Shown in pieces: positions 26,301 to 33,050 of a stretch of DNA of 35,844 bases; positions within the stretch are counted from its first letter, which is position 1; every line of letters starts with the position of its first letter. Below the pieces are notes generated by a model, which made no database searches, was not told the DNA's origin, and saw nothing but the letters and a program-made list of their open reading frames with translations. This DNA is from JANMMJ01 sp031373255 (GTDB taxonomy: Bacteria; Pseudomonadota; Alphaproteobacteria; Rhizobiales; Aestuariivirgaceae): NCBI GenBank assembly GCA_031373255.1, contig JANMMJ010000257.1, positions 1-35,844 of the forward strand, given 5' to 3'. The position numbers and the translations under genes were made by a program.

Positions 26301-26762
26301 TCATGAAGTAGGCTCGCAGCGAACCTCGGTCAGAACCGAATTGGCAATGAAGCATTCGTCATGCGCTGCGTGGTGCAGAGCGTCGAGCGTTCCGCTGTCC
26401 GGCACGGCACCGCCCCACGCAATTTTTGGCCGGAGTATCACCTCACTGACAAAGAAGCGGCCCTTGGGATTCTTCCCCATCTTGCCTTCGGCAACATCGA
26501 TATAACTGTCAATCACGAAACCCTTCTTGGCCGCCAGATAAAGAAACGTCAGCATGTGGCAGCTTGAAAGGCTCGCGACAAAGGCTTCCTCAGGATCGAC
26601 GCCCGCCGGATCGGAATATTTTGGCACGACATGCGGTGAAGATGATGCCCGCAAACTGACCCCGCCATCAAACGACCAGGCATGCCCGCGGGCATACTTG
26701 TTGTCGGTGAATAGCTCATCCGCGCCCCGCGCCCACGAAACCGTGGCCGTATAACTTGCCAT
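26301..26762 (-). CDS. OsmC family peroxide-reducing protein
   Basis: A 153-residue OsmC/Ohr fold protein. The two redox cysteines are seen in FVASLSSCHMLTFLYLAAKK and HDECFIANSV. RGHAWSFDGGVSLRASSSP and DPEEAFVAS are typical of the OsmC branch. It detoxifies organic hydroperoxides, which fits an operon that contains flavin amine oxidases. AAGGAG lies ten bases upstream of the ATG. The upstream 105 bp hold a palindromic repeat and the mgsC remnant, so a separate promoter may be present there. Confidence 0.9.
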   Translation of the reverse strand: MASYTATVSWARGADELFTDNKYARGHAWSFDGGVSLRASSSPHVVPKYSDPAGVDPEEAFVASLSSCHMLTFLYLAAKKGFVIDSYIDVAEGKMGKNPKGRFFVSEVILRPKIAWGGAVPDSGTLDALHHAAHDECFIANSVLTEVRCEPTS

Positions 26763-26787
26763 CAGCTCACAACTCCTTCTGTCTTTC

Positions 26788-26827
26788 CTCTCCCCGGTGG
26801 GGAGAGGATGTCACGCGTAAGCGTGAC
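26788..26827. repeat. Dual-hairpin palindromic repeat element (rhizobial intergenic repeat type)
   Basis: Two perfect hairpins lie in tandem: CTCTCCCC-ggt-GGGGAGAG at 26788-26806 and GTCACGC-gtaa-GCGTGAC at 26810-26827, followed by aggtgagggga. This layout is that of a dispersed intergenic element common in Mesorhizobium-like genomes. Only one copy is seen in this window. It separates the mgsC remnant from osmC. Confidence 0.75.
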
Positions 26828-26867
26828 AGGTGAGGGGACTTTGCCGGCAAAAGCCCCATCGTCGCCA

Positions 26868-26930
26868 TCAATATCCTCCCTTGCCGGGAATCCAGCTCGT
26901 ACCTGCTAGCGGCACTTGCACTACGGCCAC
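26868..26930 (-). pseudogene. Remnant of the 3' end of a second mgsC
   Basis: The minus strand reads, in one frame, QVPLAGTSWIPGKGGY and stop. This matches the end of intact mgsC (QVALAGTSWIPGKGGY, stop at 27721). The last 13 residues are identical although seven of the codons differ synonymously. Sequence upstream of about 26930 no longer matches. A 62-codon frame called across this region (26767-26955) is in a different phase and is not a gene. The remnant lies between hicB and the palindromic repeat before osmC. Confidence 0.88.
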
Positions 26931-26962
26931 TTTTCGCCAGGCGGAAACGCGGCAACCCATCT

Positions 26963-27361
26963 CTAAGCCGCTCTCTCGATTTCGCGTCTCGCCAATTCCG
27001 CCAGAAATCCGGAACGCGTCAGACCGCGCGCCTCAGCCGTTTCATCGATAGCCCTGAGCAAGCCGCGCTCGAACGAGAGATTGGCGCGCACAAGTGCCGC
27101 ATCGTTCTCGATAAACGGCACACGGATCAGCACCGCGCCTTGGGCCAGTTCCGCCGCAACGTCGGGACGGCTGACGATCGCTTCATAATCCGAGGGCTCG
27201 GGCAGTTCCACATCGTTGCAATGCAGTCGGAGCGCCTCAACCGCATTGACAACAATATCCTCCGCTTCATCGGCGGCTGAGAACGCGCCCTCAATGTCCG
27301 GAAACTGCACGCCATAGGCGCTGTCCGGATCCTTGTGAACCAAAGCAAAATAGTGACGCAT
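26963..27361 (-). CDS. hicB: HicB antitoxin
   Basis: A 132-residue antitoxin. The N-terminal half, MRHYFALVHKDPDSAYGVQF with PDIEGAFSAADEAEDIV, is the degenerate RNase H-like fold that blocks HicA. The C-terminal AIDETAEARGLTRSGFLAEL resembles a ribbon-helix-helix DNA-binding segment for autoregulation. The ATG at 27361 has AGGCG seven bases upstream. It follows hicA by 20 bp. The pair is inserted between mgsC and the mgsC remnant. Confidence 0.9.
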   Translation of the reverse strand: MRHYFALVHKDPDSAYGVQFPDIEGAFSAADEAEDIVVNAVEALRLHCNDVELPEPSDYEAIVSRPDVAAELAQGAVLIRVPFIENDAALVRANLSFERGLLRAIDETAEARGLTRSGFLAELARREIERAA

Positions 27362-27381
27362 CATTTCGCCTTTCTGGCGGG

Positions 27382-27564
27382 CTAGAGCCAACCCGCCTGC
27401 TTTGCAATAGACCGGGCCGTGCCTGTTGGCAGGTCCTTCTTGGGGTGTGGAACAGTGACGGTCTTGTCACCCTTACGGAATTTGTGGTGAGATCCTTCGA
27501 CGGCGACCAGCTCAAAACCATCTTGCTTGAGGCGCTTGATGATCTTGCGGCTGTTACATTCCAT
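27382..27564 (-). CDS. hicA: HicA mRNA interferase toxin
   Basis: A 60-residue toxin with a double-stranded RNA-binding fold. It starts MECNSRKIIKRLKQDGFELV, carries the expected active-site His in EGSHHKF, and ends PTGTARSIAKQAGWL. It would cleave mRNA when free of HicB. The ATG at 27564 is preferred over a TTG at 27582. Direct repeats ATACGCAA at 27563-27570 and 27575-27582 overlap the start and may be an operator. The 156 bp up to the mgsC stop are AT-rich near hicA and probably carry its promoter. Confidence 0.92.
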   Translation of the reverse strand: MECNSRKIIKRLKQDGFELVAVEGSHHKFRKGDKTVTVPHPKKDLPTGTARSIAKQAGWL

Positions 27565-27720
27565 ACGCAAATAAATACGCAATTCTGATCATTATGTAAA
27601 TAGAAAATGTGCAGAATTTTGCGCAAAAACGATTGCGTTGCTTGCCACGTGGACGAAGCCTCCTGGCGATGCGGCGAGGTTCGGCACCGGTGCCTGAACT
27701 GCCTCTGTTCAGTCACGGTC

Positions 27721-29049
27721 TCAATACCCGCCCTTGCCAGGAATCCAGCTTGTTCCGGCGAGCGCCACTTGCGCCATGGCGGCGGCCTCCACGGTCAGCG
27801 CCACGAGATCTTCCGGTTCCAGATTATGCACATGCGATTTGCCATTGGCGCGCGCGATGGTCTGTGCCTCCAGCGTCATCACTTTCAGGTAGTTGGAAAG
27901 CCTGCGTCCAGCTTTCACCGGATCGAGCCGTTTGGCAAGTTCGGGATCCTGCGTGGTGATGCCAGCCGGATCGCGGCCCTCGTGCCAGTCGTCATAGGCT
28001 CCCGCTGTCGTGCCGAGCGCCCGGTATTCTTCCTCGAGATGCGGATCATTGTCGCCCAGCGCCACCAGTGCCGCCGTGCCGATTGAAACCGCGTCCGCAC
28101 CCAGCGCAAGCGCCTTTGCCACATCGGCACCATTGCGAATGCCACCCGATATGATGAGCTGCACCTTGCGATGCATGCCAAGATCCTGCAGCGCCTGCAC
28201 CGCGGGCCGGATGCAGGCCAGTGTCGGCTGACCCACATGCTCGATGAAAACTTCCTGCGTTGCCGCCGTGCCACCCTGCATGCCATCAACCACGATGACG
28301 TCGGCACCGGCCTTCACTGACAGCGCCGTGTCATAATAGGGCCTAGCCCCGCCAACCTTCACATAGATGGGTTTTTCCCAATCGGTGATCTCGCGAAGCT
28401 CGTTGATCTTGATTTCGAGATCGTCTGGCCCGGTCCAGTCCGGGTGCCGGCAGGCCGAGCGCTGGTCGATACCCTTGGGCAGGCAGCGCATCTGCGCCAC
28501 CCGGTCCGAAATTTTTTGCCCCAGAAGCATACCCCCGCCGCCGGGTTTTGCCCCCTGCCCGACCACCACTTCGATGGCGTCGGCCTTGCGGAGATCATCG
28601 GGGTTCATGCCGTAGCGCGAGGGCAGATACTGATAGACCAGTGTCTTCGATTGCTCGCGCTCCTCTGGTGTCATGCCGCCGTCGCCGGTCGTCGTCGAAG
28701 TCCCCGCCATCGAGGCGCCGCGCCCGAGGGCTTCCTTGGCCTGTGCCGAAAGCGATCCAAAGCTCATGCCGGCAATGGTGATCGGGATTTTCAGTTCGAT
28801 GGGCTTTTTGGCGAAGCGCGTTCCGAGCACGACATCGGTTCCGCATCTCTCGCGATAGCCTTCCAGCGGATAGCGCGACATTGACGCGCCAAGGAACAGC
28901 AGGTCATCAAAATGCGGCAGCCGCCGCTTAGCTCCGCCACCGCGAATGTCGTAGATGCCGGTTGTCGCGGCCCGCCGGATTTCCGAAAGCGTGTAGTCGT
29001 CGAAGGTGTGCGATTTTCGTGGTATCGTGCGCGGCGTATTGGGGTCCAT
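27721..29049 (-). CDS. mgsC: N-methylglutamate synthase subunit C (FMN-binding glutamate synthase-like)
   Basis: A 442-residue TIM-barrel flavoprotein that is expected to make N-methylglutamate from gamma-glutamylmethylamide and 2-oxoglutarate. MSFGSLSAQAKEALGRGASM, GQGAKPGGGGMLLGQKI, VIVVDGMQGGTAATQEVF and DAVSIGTAALVALG are the GltB-type FMN and substrate motifs. In the place where GltB has cluster cysteines (CHxxxCPxGxxTQDPEL) this protein has WHEGRDPAGITTQDPEL, so these ligands are missing. The ATG at 29049 is seven bases after the mgsB stop. Its 3' end is repeated beyond hicAB. Confidence 0.9.
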   Translation of the reverse strand: MDPNTPRTIPRKSHTFDDYTLSEIRRAATTGIYDIRGGGAKRRLPHFDDLLFLGASMSRYPLEGYRERCGTDVVLGTRFAKKPIELKIPITIAGMSFGSLSAQAKEALGRGASMAGTSTTTGDGGMTPEEREQSKTLVYQYLPSRYGMNPDDLRKADAIEVVVGQGAKPGGGGMLLGQKISDRVAQMRCLPKGIDQRSACRHPDWTGPDDLEIKINELREITDWEKPIYVKVGGARPYYDTALSVKAGADVIVVDGMQGGTAATQEVFIEHVGQPTLACIRPAVQALQDLGMHRKVQLIISGGIRNGADVAKALALGADAVSIGTAALVALGDNDPHLEEEYRALGTTAGAYDDWHEGRDPAGITTQDPELAKRLDPVKAGRRLSNYLKVMTLEAQTIARANGKSHVHNLEPEDLVALTVEAAAMAQVALAGTSWIPGKGGY

Positions 29050-29056
29050 GAAGTCC

Positions 29057-29740
29057 TCAGTATGCGTCGGCGTGATCGACGTTGAAAGTATAGAGCTTGC
29101 GGGCCGAACCGTAGCGCCGGAAATCCTTCGCCCTGGCCTTGATGCCGGAACGCTCCAGCAGTGCTTCAAGATCGGCCAGGTGTTCTGCGCGCATCTCCTT
29201 CTCGATGCAATCGGCGCCAAGGCTAGCAACCTTGCCTTTCACATAGAGCCGCGCTTCATAGATGGAATCGCCGAGGGCATCGCCGGCATCGCCGCAGACC
29301 ACCAGGTTGCCGCGCTGCGCCATGAAGGCCGACATGTGGCCGACCGAGCCACCCACCACGATATCGATACCCTTCATCGAGATTCCGCAGCGCGAAGAGG
29401 CATCTCCCTCGATGATGAGCAGCCCGCCATTGCCTGTCGCACCCGCCGACTCCGATGAATTGCCCTTGATGCGCATGATGCCGGACATCATGTTTTCCGC
29501 CGTGCCGACCCCGGCGTGGCCATGCACGACGATTTCCGCGTCCTTGTTCATGCCGCCGCAATAGAAGCCCACGTGCCCCTGCACTTCCACGAGATAGGGT
29601 CCGTCAAGACCGCAGGCGATGGCATGCTGGCCCATCGGGTTTTTGATGACCCAGTGTCTTTCGTTGGTATCCTTGGCAAGGCCATGCAGCCTGGCATTGA
29701 TGCCGCGCACGCCCTCTTGTTTGAGGTCGAGTTCGTTCAT
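29057..29740 (-). CDS. mgsB: N-methylglutamate synthase subunit B (GXGXG domain protein)
   Basis: A 227-residue right-handed beta-helix protein equal to the C-terminal GXGXG domain of glutamate synthase, here encoded on its own. Repeated glycine turns are visible: VQGHVGFYCGGMNKDAEIVV, HGHAGVGTAENMMSG, IRIKGNSSESAGATGNGG and GGSVGHMSAFMAQRGNL. It holds the barrel and amidotransferase subunits together. The ATG at 29740 overlaps the mgsA stop as ATGA. Also known as GlxC. Confidence 0.9.
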   Translation of the reverse strand: MNELDLKQEGVRGINARLHGLAKDTNERHWVIKNPMGQHAIACGLDGPYLVEVQGHVGFYCGGMNKDAEIVVHGHAGVGTAENMMSGIMRIKGNSSESAGATGNGGLLIIEGDASSRCGISMKGIDIVVGGSVGHMSAFMAQRGNLVVCGDAGDALGDSIYEARLYVKGKVASLGADCIEKEMRAEHLADLEALLERSGIKARAKDFRRYGSARKLYTFNVDHADAY

Positions 29741-30639
29741 GCGTGGCCGCCCCATGTGTAAATGGTCGAAGGCTCCGGCTCCCAGATTTTTGCATCGTCC
29801 GCGCCCGGCAAATGCGCAATCGCACGATATTCTGTCGCCATGGCGACCCAGTCATCGGTCTCGGCGAGGATTGCATGCTTGCAGGCAATCGGATCGCGCA
29901 CCACGGCAAAACCATCGGCAGTGCCGACCAGGAACGTGTAAAACCCGTCGAGATCCTTGAGCCCGTCCTCCAGCGCTTGCTTCAGCGTGCGGCCGCTGCG
30001 CAGCTTCCACGTCATGTATGCGGCTGCGACCTCGGTATCGTTTTCGGTCTGGAATTCCATGCCTTCCTTGCGCAGGTTCTCGCGCAGCCGGTTATGGTTC
30101 GAGAGCGAGCCATTATGCACGAGGCAGAGATCGGCCCCCGTCGCAAAGGGATGCGAACCGGCTGTGGTCACGGCACTTTCCGTCGCCATGCGTGTATGCC
30201 CAATGATATGCGTGCCCTTGGCTTCATCCAGATCGAACTTATCGTACACATTGGCAGGAAGTCCGACTTCCTTGAAGATTTCGATGGTATGGCCCGAACC
30301 CACGACGCGCACACCAGGATGATGCAGCTTGAGCCAGCCAACCACATCGGCTTCCGTGGCATCGGTCACGAGGATGCAGTGGTTGCCGATCAGTTTGATC
30401 GTGGCATCGCATTTCAATGCCTTTTCGAGCCCGGCATCGACCTTCTTCCAGTCATAGGCCGAATTGTCATGGGCGAGCGAAAACTTAACCTGTGATTTCT
30501 TCACCGGGTTCCGGTAGATCGCCACCCCGGCCGAGTCGGGTCCGCGATGTGTCATCTCGATGATCATCGGCTTGAACATTTCGCCGAGCTTCGGCTGCAG
30601 TTTGGGGTTTTTCAGATAGAGACCAACAATCCCGCACAT
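29737..30639 (-). CDS. mgsA: N-methylglutamate synthase subunit A (class II glutamine amidotransferase)
   Basis: A 300-residue Ntn-hydrolase domain. It starts MCGIVGLYL, so Cys2 would be the nucleophile after Met removal. HRGPDSAGVAIY, GHTRMATESAVTTAGSHPF and LVHNGSLSNHNRLRENL are the class II amidotransferase motifs. In this complex it would hydrolyse the gamma-amide (of gamma-glutamylmethylamide or glutamine) and pass the amine to MgsC. Also called GlxB. 58 bp separate it from the creatininase-like gene upstream, which could carry a promoter. Confidence 0.92.
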   Translation of the reverse strand: MCGIVGLYLKNPKLQPKLGEMFKPMIIEMTHRGPDSAGVAIYRNPVKKSQVKFSLAHDNSAYDWKKVDAGLEKALKCDATIKLIGNHCILVTDATEADVVGWLKLHHPGVRVVGSGHTIEIFKEVGLPANVYDKFDLDEAKGTHIIGHTRMATESAVTTAGSHPFATGADLCLVHNGSLSNHNRLRENLRKEGMEFQTENDTEVAAAYMTWKLRSGRTLKQALEDGLKDLDGFYTFLVGTADGFAVVRDPIACKHAILAETDDWVAMATEYRAIAHLPGADDAKIWEPEPSTIYTWGGHA

Positions 30640-30697
30640 GGGCGCTAAAACCTCAATTCACTCATGCTCATCGTCTTATCAGAGGCTTTCGCGCGCT

Positions 30698-31432
30698 TCA
30701 ACTGTCAGGAACATTTTTTTCATCAAGGGAACGCCGGGGCATGTGACCCATGGTTTCCAGCAGATCGCCAATCATCGCCTCCACCAGGGCTTCGCCCTTC
30801 TGGCGTGTAGCGAGCGTCGGGTCGCCATAACTTCCCGAGGGTGCCCGTTGCCGGGTCAGCGGTCCCTCGAACGCCTCTCCCGGTGTCGCCTCAGCCCTGT
30901 CCATTTGCACCACGTGCGGGGCGATGACCAGCATGCGCGATGTTTCGGGCTCATCCGCGTGCGAGCCAAAACTCTGCTTTCTGAGCCGCTCGAGCGCCGC
31001 AACATATCGCGGGCCCTCATGGATCCGCAAGTGCACCACGGGCATCTCCCATGTCCCGGCTGACAGCGCATTCGCCACCGGCTTGATCGTCGAGATGCCG
31101 GTATCCAGTACGAACAGGCGGCGGGGCCTCCAGCGCACAATTTCGCCCACGACCTCGCCAACCAGCTTTTCAAACAGGGGAGCAGACAGCGACACGCTTC
31201 CGGGATAGTCTCGAAAAGCCGGATAGAAACCGTAAGTCAGGGTGGGCCAGACCAATGCTGCCGTCGCTTCAGCCAGCTTCACCGAAAGCCACTCCGCCTG
31301 TATCTGGTCGGTCCTGAGCGGCAGGTGCAGCCCATGTTCCTTGGCGCCGGCCCCGATGGGAAGCAGCGCATCGCACCCCGCAAGCAACCGCCGCCCAACC
31401 TCATCCCAGGTCAGATCGCCGACAAAACTCAT
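30698..31432 (-). CDS. Creatininase superfamily protein with altered metal-site motifs
   Basis: A 244-residue protein of the creatininase fold. ALLPIGAGAKEHGLHLPLRTD aligns with the LPxGSxEQHGPHLPxxTD motif, but the usual ligand Glu is replaced by Lys31. The NGHGGN motif is replaced by LDTGISTI, and SHADEPETSRML stands for the HAGExETS box. Three of the usual metal-site features are therefore changed, so creatinine hydrolysis is unlikely; another amide or a non-catalytic role is possible. It sits 21 bp after the remnant of the regulator gene and before mgsA on the same strand, so it belongs to the ancestral operon. No creatinase gene is present. Confidence 0.75.
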   Translation of the reverse strand: MSFVGDLTWDEVGRRLLAGCDALLPIGAGAKEHGLHLPLRTDQIQAEWLSVKLAEATAALVWPTLTYGFYPAFRDYPGSVSLSAPLFEKLVGEVVGEIVRWRPRRLFVLDTGISTIKPVANALSAGTWEMPVVHLRIHEGPRYVAALERLRKQSFGSHADEPETSRMLVIAPHVVQMDRAEATPGEAFEGPLTRQRAPSGSYGDPTLATRQKGEALVEAMIGDLLETMGHMPRRSLDEKNVPDS

Positions 31433-31453
31433 GACGCGGAAATCGCTAAACGC

Positions 31454-31540
31454 CTATTCATCGCGCCGGTAGCTAATCACGCAGATGAAGCGGATGGGAA
31501 GCTGGATCAGTTCTTCCGGTCCATGCGGTGCTTCGGCGTC
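31454..31540 (-). pseudogene. Remnant of the 3' end of a second XRE-cupin regulator gene
   Basis: The minus strand encodes DAEAPHGPEELIQLPIRFIC followed by VISYRRDE and a TAG stop. This is identical over 28 residues to the end of the intact regulator (32246-32332), which ends in TGA. Seven codons differ, all synonymously. Homology ends abruptly at about 31541, directly against the stop of the DUF4375 gene. No start or upstream part is left, so it is not expressed as a regulator. Confidence 0.92.
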
Positions 31541-31546
31541 GAGCAT

Positions 31547-32209
31547 TCAATTGCTTCCGGGAGCCACGAAAAACTCGGTCTCATGAGTCCTTATATGTGA
31601 TTTTATGCACACGATCGTAGCGTCGTGGTTGTCATAGTATCGTTGATCGGGATCGTCATCCCCTCCCGGGAAAAACTTTGTATTGAAGTCGATGAAGTTC
31701 TGCCAAGCCCTTTCCTTGTCGCCACCCTCGCTCGCAGTTGAAAATGCTAACTGTGCTTGATTCCACTCCACGATGAAATTGGATTCGGCAAGTCGACTCA
31801 TCTCCCGGTCAAGTGTTTGCGACGCCACGTCACAAAGCATTTCTGCGAAGGCCTGTTCCATTCGTGGTACTGAACCTGCCATGTTGAAAAACAGTTGTCC
31901 CACACCACCGTTTAGGATTTGAGCATCAGCTATTCCGGCAAGCATCAACATTTGTTGGCCGTGTGTGAGCTTTTCAAAATCGTCACTGTCTTCGTCCTCG
32001 TAATTCGGCAGGCGACTCAACTTGGAATTGTCCCAGAACACAAGTTGCCACGGATCGCTTTCATTGTCGGCGTAGAAAGCATCAAGCTGGGCTCGCGTTA
32101 CTTCCGCACGGTAGTCCATTGCGGGATCAACTTGTGGACTTCGGGTCAACGCCGCAACCAATAATATGACCGCCAATGCGAGGGCAAATGCGAACCACGA
32201 ACTGGGCAT
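31547..32209 (-). CDS. Membrane-anchored DUF4375 protein (accessory cargo)
   Basis: A 220-residue protein. Residues 5-21 are a hydrophobic anchor without a lipobox Cys, and the rest is acidic and soluble, probably periplasmic. LTHGQQMLMLAGIADAQILN followed by GGVGQLFFNMAGS is the DUF4375 core (NGGxxQxFxN). The family function is unknown. AGGAGG with a four-base spacer makes the start at 32209 firm. The gene is less GC-rich than its neighbours (28 G+C of 60 at 31921-31980) and lies between the intact regulator and the remnant of the regulator's 3' end, so it was probably acquired. Confidence 0.75.
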   Translation of the reverse strand: MPSSWFAFALALAVILLVAALTRSPQVDPAMDYRAEVTRAQLDAFYADNESDPWQLVFWDNSKLSRLPNYEDEDSDDFEKLTHGQQMLMLAGIADAQILNGGVGQLFFNMAGSVPRMEQAFAEMLCDVASQTLDREMSRLAESNFIVEWNQAQLAFSTASEGGDKERAWQNFIDFNTKFFPGGDDDPDQRYYDNHDATIVCIKSHIRTHETEFFVAPGSN

Positions 32210-32245
32210 TGAGCCTCCTCATTTCTCATAAATGGTGTGATCGGC

Positions 32246-32923
32246 TCACTCATCGCGCCGGTAACTGATCACGCAGATAAAGCGGATGGGAAGCTGGATC
32301 AGTTCTTCCGGCCCGTGCGGTGCTTCGGCATCGAAGAACAGGGAATCGCCCGGCTCCATGTGAAACGTCTTGTCGCCATGGCGGTAGATGACCACCCCTT
32401 CAAGGATGTGCAGGAACTCAAGTCCTGCATGCTGGAAAATCGGAAACACATCCGATTTTTCCGACAAGGTGACGATATAGGGTTCGACCATGACCGGGCC
32501 GTGCGGACTGTGGCCAAGCAGTTCATACTGGTGCCCGGCGCGCGTTCCCCGCCGCTCGATGGTCAGTCCCTGCCCCGCCTTGACGAATGTCGCGTCGCGA
32601 ATTTCCTCATAGCTTTTGAACAGGGAAGTCACCGGCACGTGCAGCGCGCGCGACAGCGCCTGCAGCGATGAAAGTGACGGCGAAGTTGCGCCGTTTTCGA
32701 TTTTGGACAGCATTCCGGCCGACATGTCCGCCGCCTTTGCCAGTTCGCTGATGGTCAGGCCGAGTTTCTCCCTGTAGCGCTTGACCTCTCGCCCGATCGC
32801 TTCCTCCAGCAACTTGTCCTGATTGGCAACGCTTCCATGGGGATTCTGGAAGGCCATCTCAGCCGTGCTTTTCGGCATGTTACGCATCCGCTTGTTCAGA
32901 ATATTTCCTGTGGTGAAACTCAT
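32246..32923 (-). CDS. XRE-family regulator with C-terminal cupin domain
   Basis: A 225-residue putative regulator of the methylamine locus. After a polar N-terminal stretch, VKRYREKLGLTISELAKAAD and MSAGMLSKIENGATSPSLSS form a Cro/C1-type helix-turn-helix. The C-terminal cupin (GLEFLHILEGVVIYRHGDKT, FHMEPGDSLFFDAEAPHGPE) would bind a small effector. The exact start is uncertain: 32923, 32887 and 32878 are all ATG, and the frame is open to a TTG at 32968. It is transcribed divergently from the cysD fusion, with two identical-type palindromes between them, one 56 bases ahead of the chosen start. Autoregulation is likely. Confidence 0.85.
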   Translation of the reverse strand: MSFTTGNILNKRMRNMPKSTAEMAFQNPHGSVANQDKLLEEAIGREVKRYREKLGLTISELAKAADMSAGMLSKIENGATSPSLSSLQALSRALHVPVTSLFKSYEEIRDATFVKAGQGLTIERRGTRAGHQYELLGHSPHGPVMVEPYIVTLSEKSDVFPIFQHAGLEFLHILEGVVIYRHGDKTFHMEPGDSLFFDAEAPHGPEELIQLPIRFICVISYRRDE

Positions 32924-32978
32924 AAGCGCACCACGGAGTGCACTCAACTCGCATTTCGTCGAGTACAAAGGGTTTGCG

Positions 32979-32994
32979 ATAGGACAAATCCTAT
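32979..32994. promoter_or_regulatory. Palindrome 1 (ATAGG-N6-CCTAT) in the regulator/cysD divergent region
   Basis: ATAGGACAAATCCTAT is a perfect 5-bp inverted repeat with a six-base spacer. A second copy differing by one base in the spacer lies at 33051-33066. Their centres are 72 bp apart, about seven helical turns. It is probably an operator for the XRE-cupin protein or for the HTH-like domain fused to CysD. Confidence 0.65.
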
Positions 32995-33050
32995 AAATCT
33001 GTTAAACTCGGATCATAAATAGGCTATTCCCTTTCCAAATCACCTATGTT

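Noticed and set aside
26767..26955. 62-codon open frame on the minus strand
   Set aside because: It runs through the palindromic repeat and the mgsC remnant in a different phase; the meaningful frame is the remnant of mgsC.
30698..31432. Creatinine degradation pathway (creatininase plus sarcosine oxidase)
   Set aside because: No creatinase gene is present, the creatininase-like protein lacks usual metal ligands, and gmaS with mgsABC points to methylamine instead.
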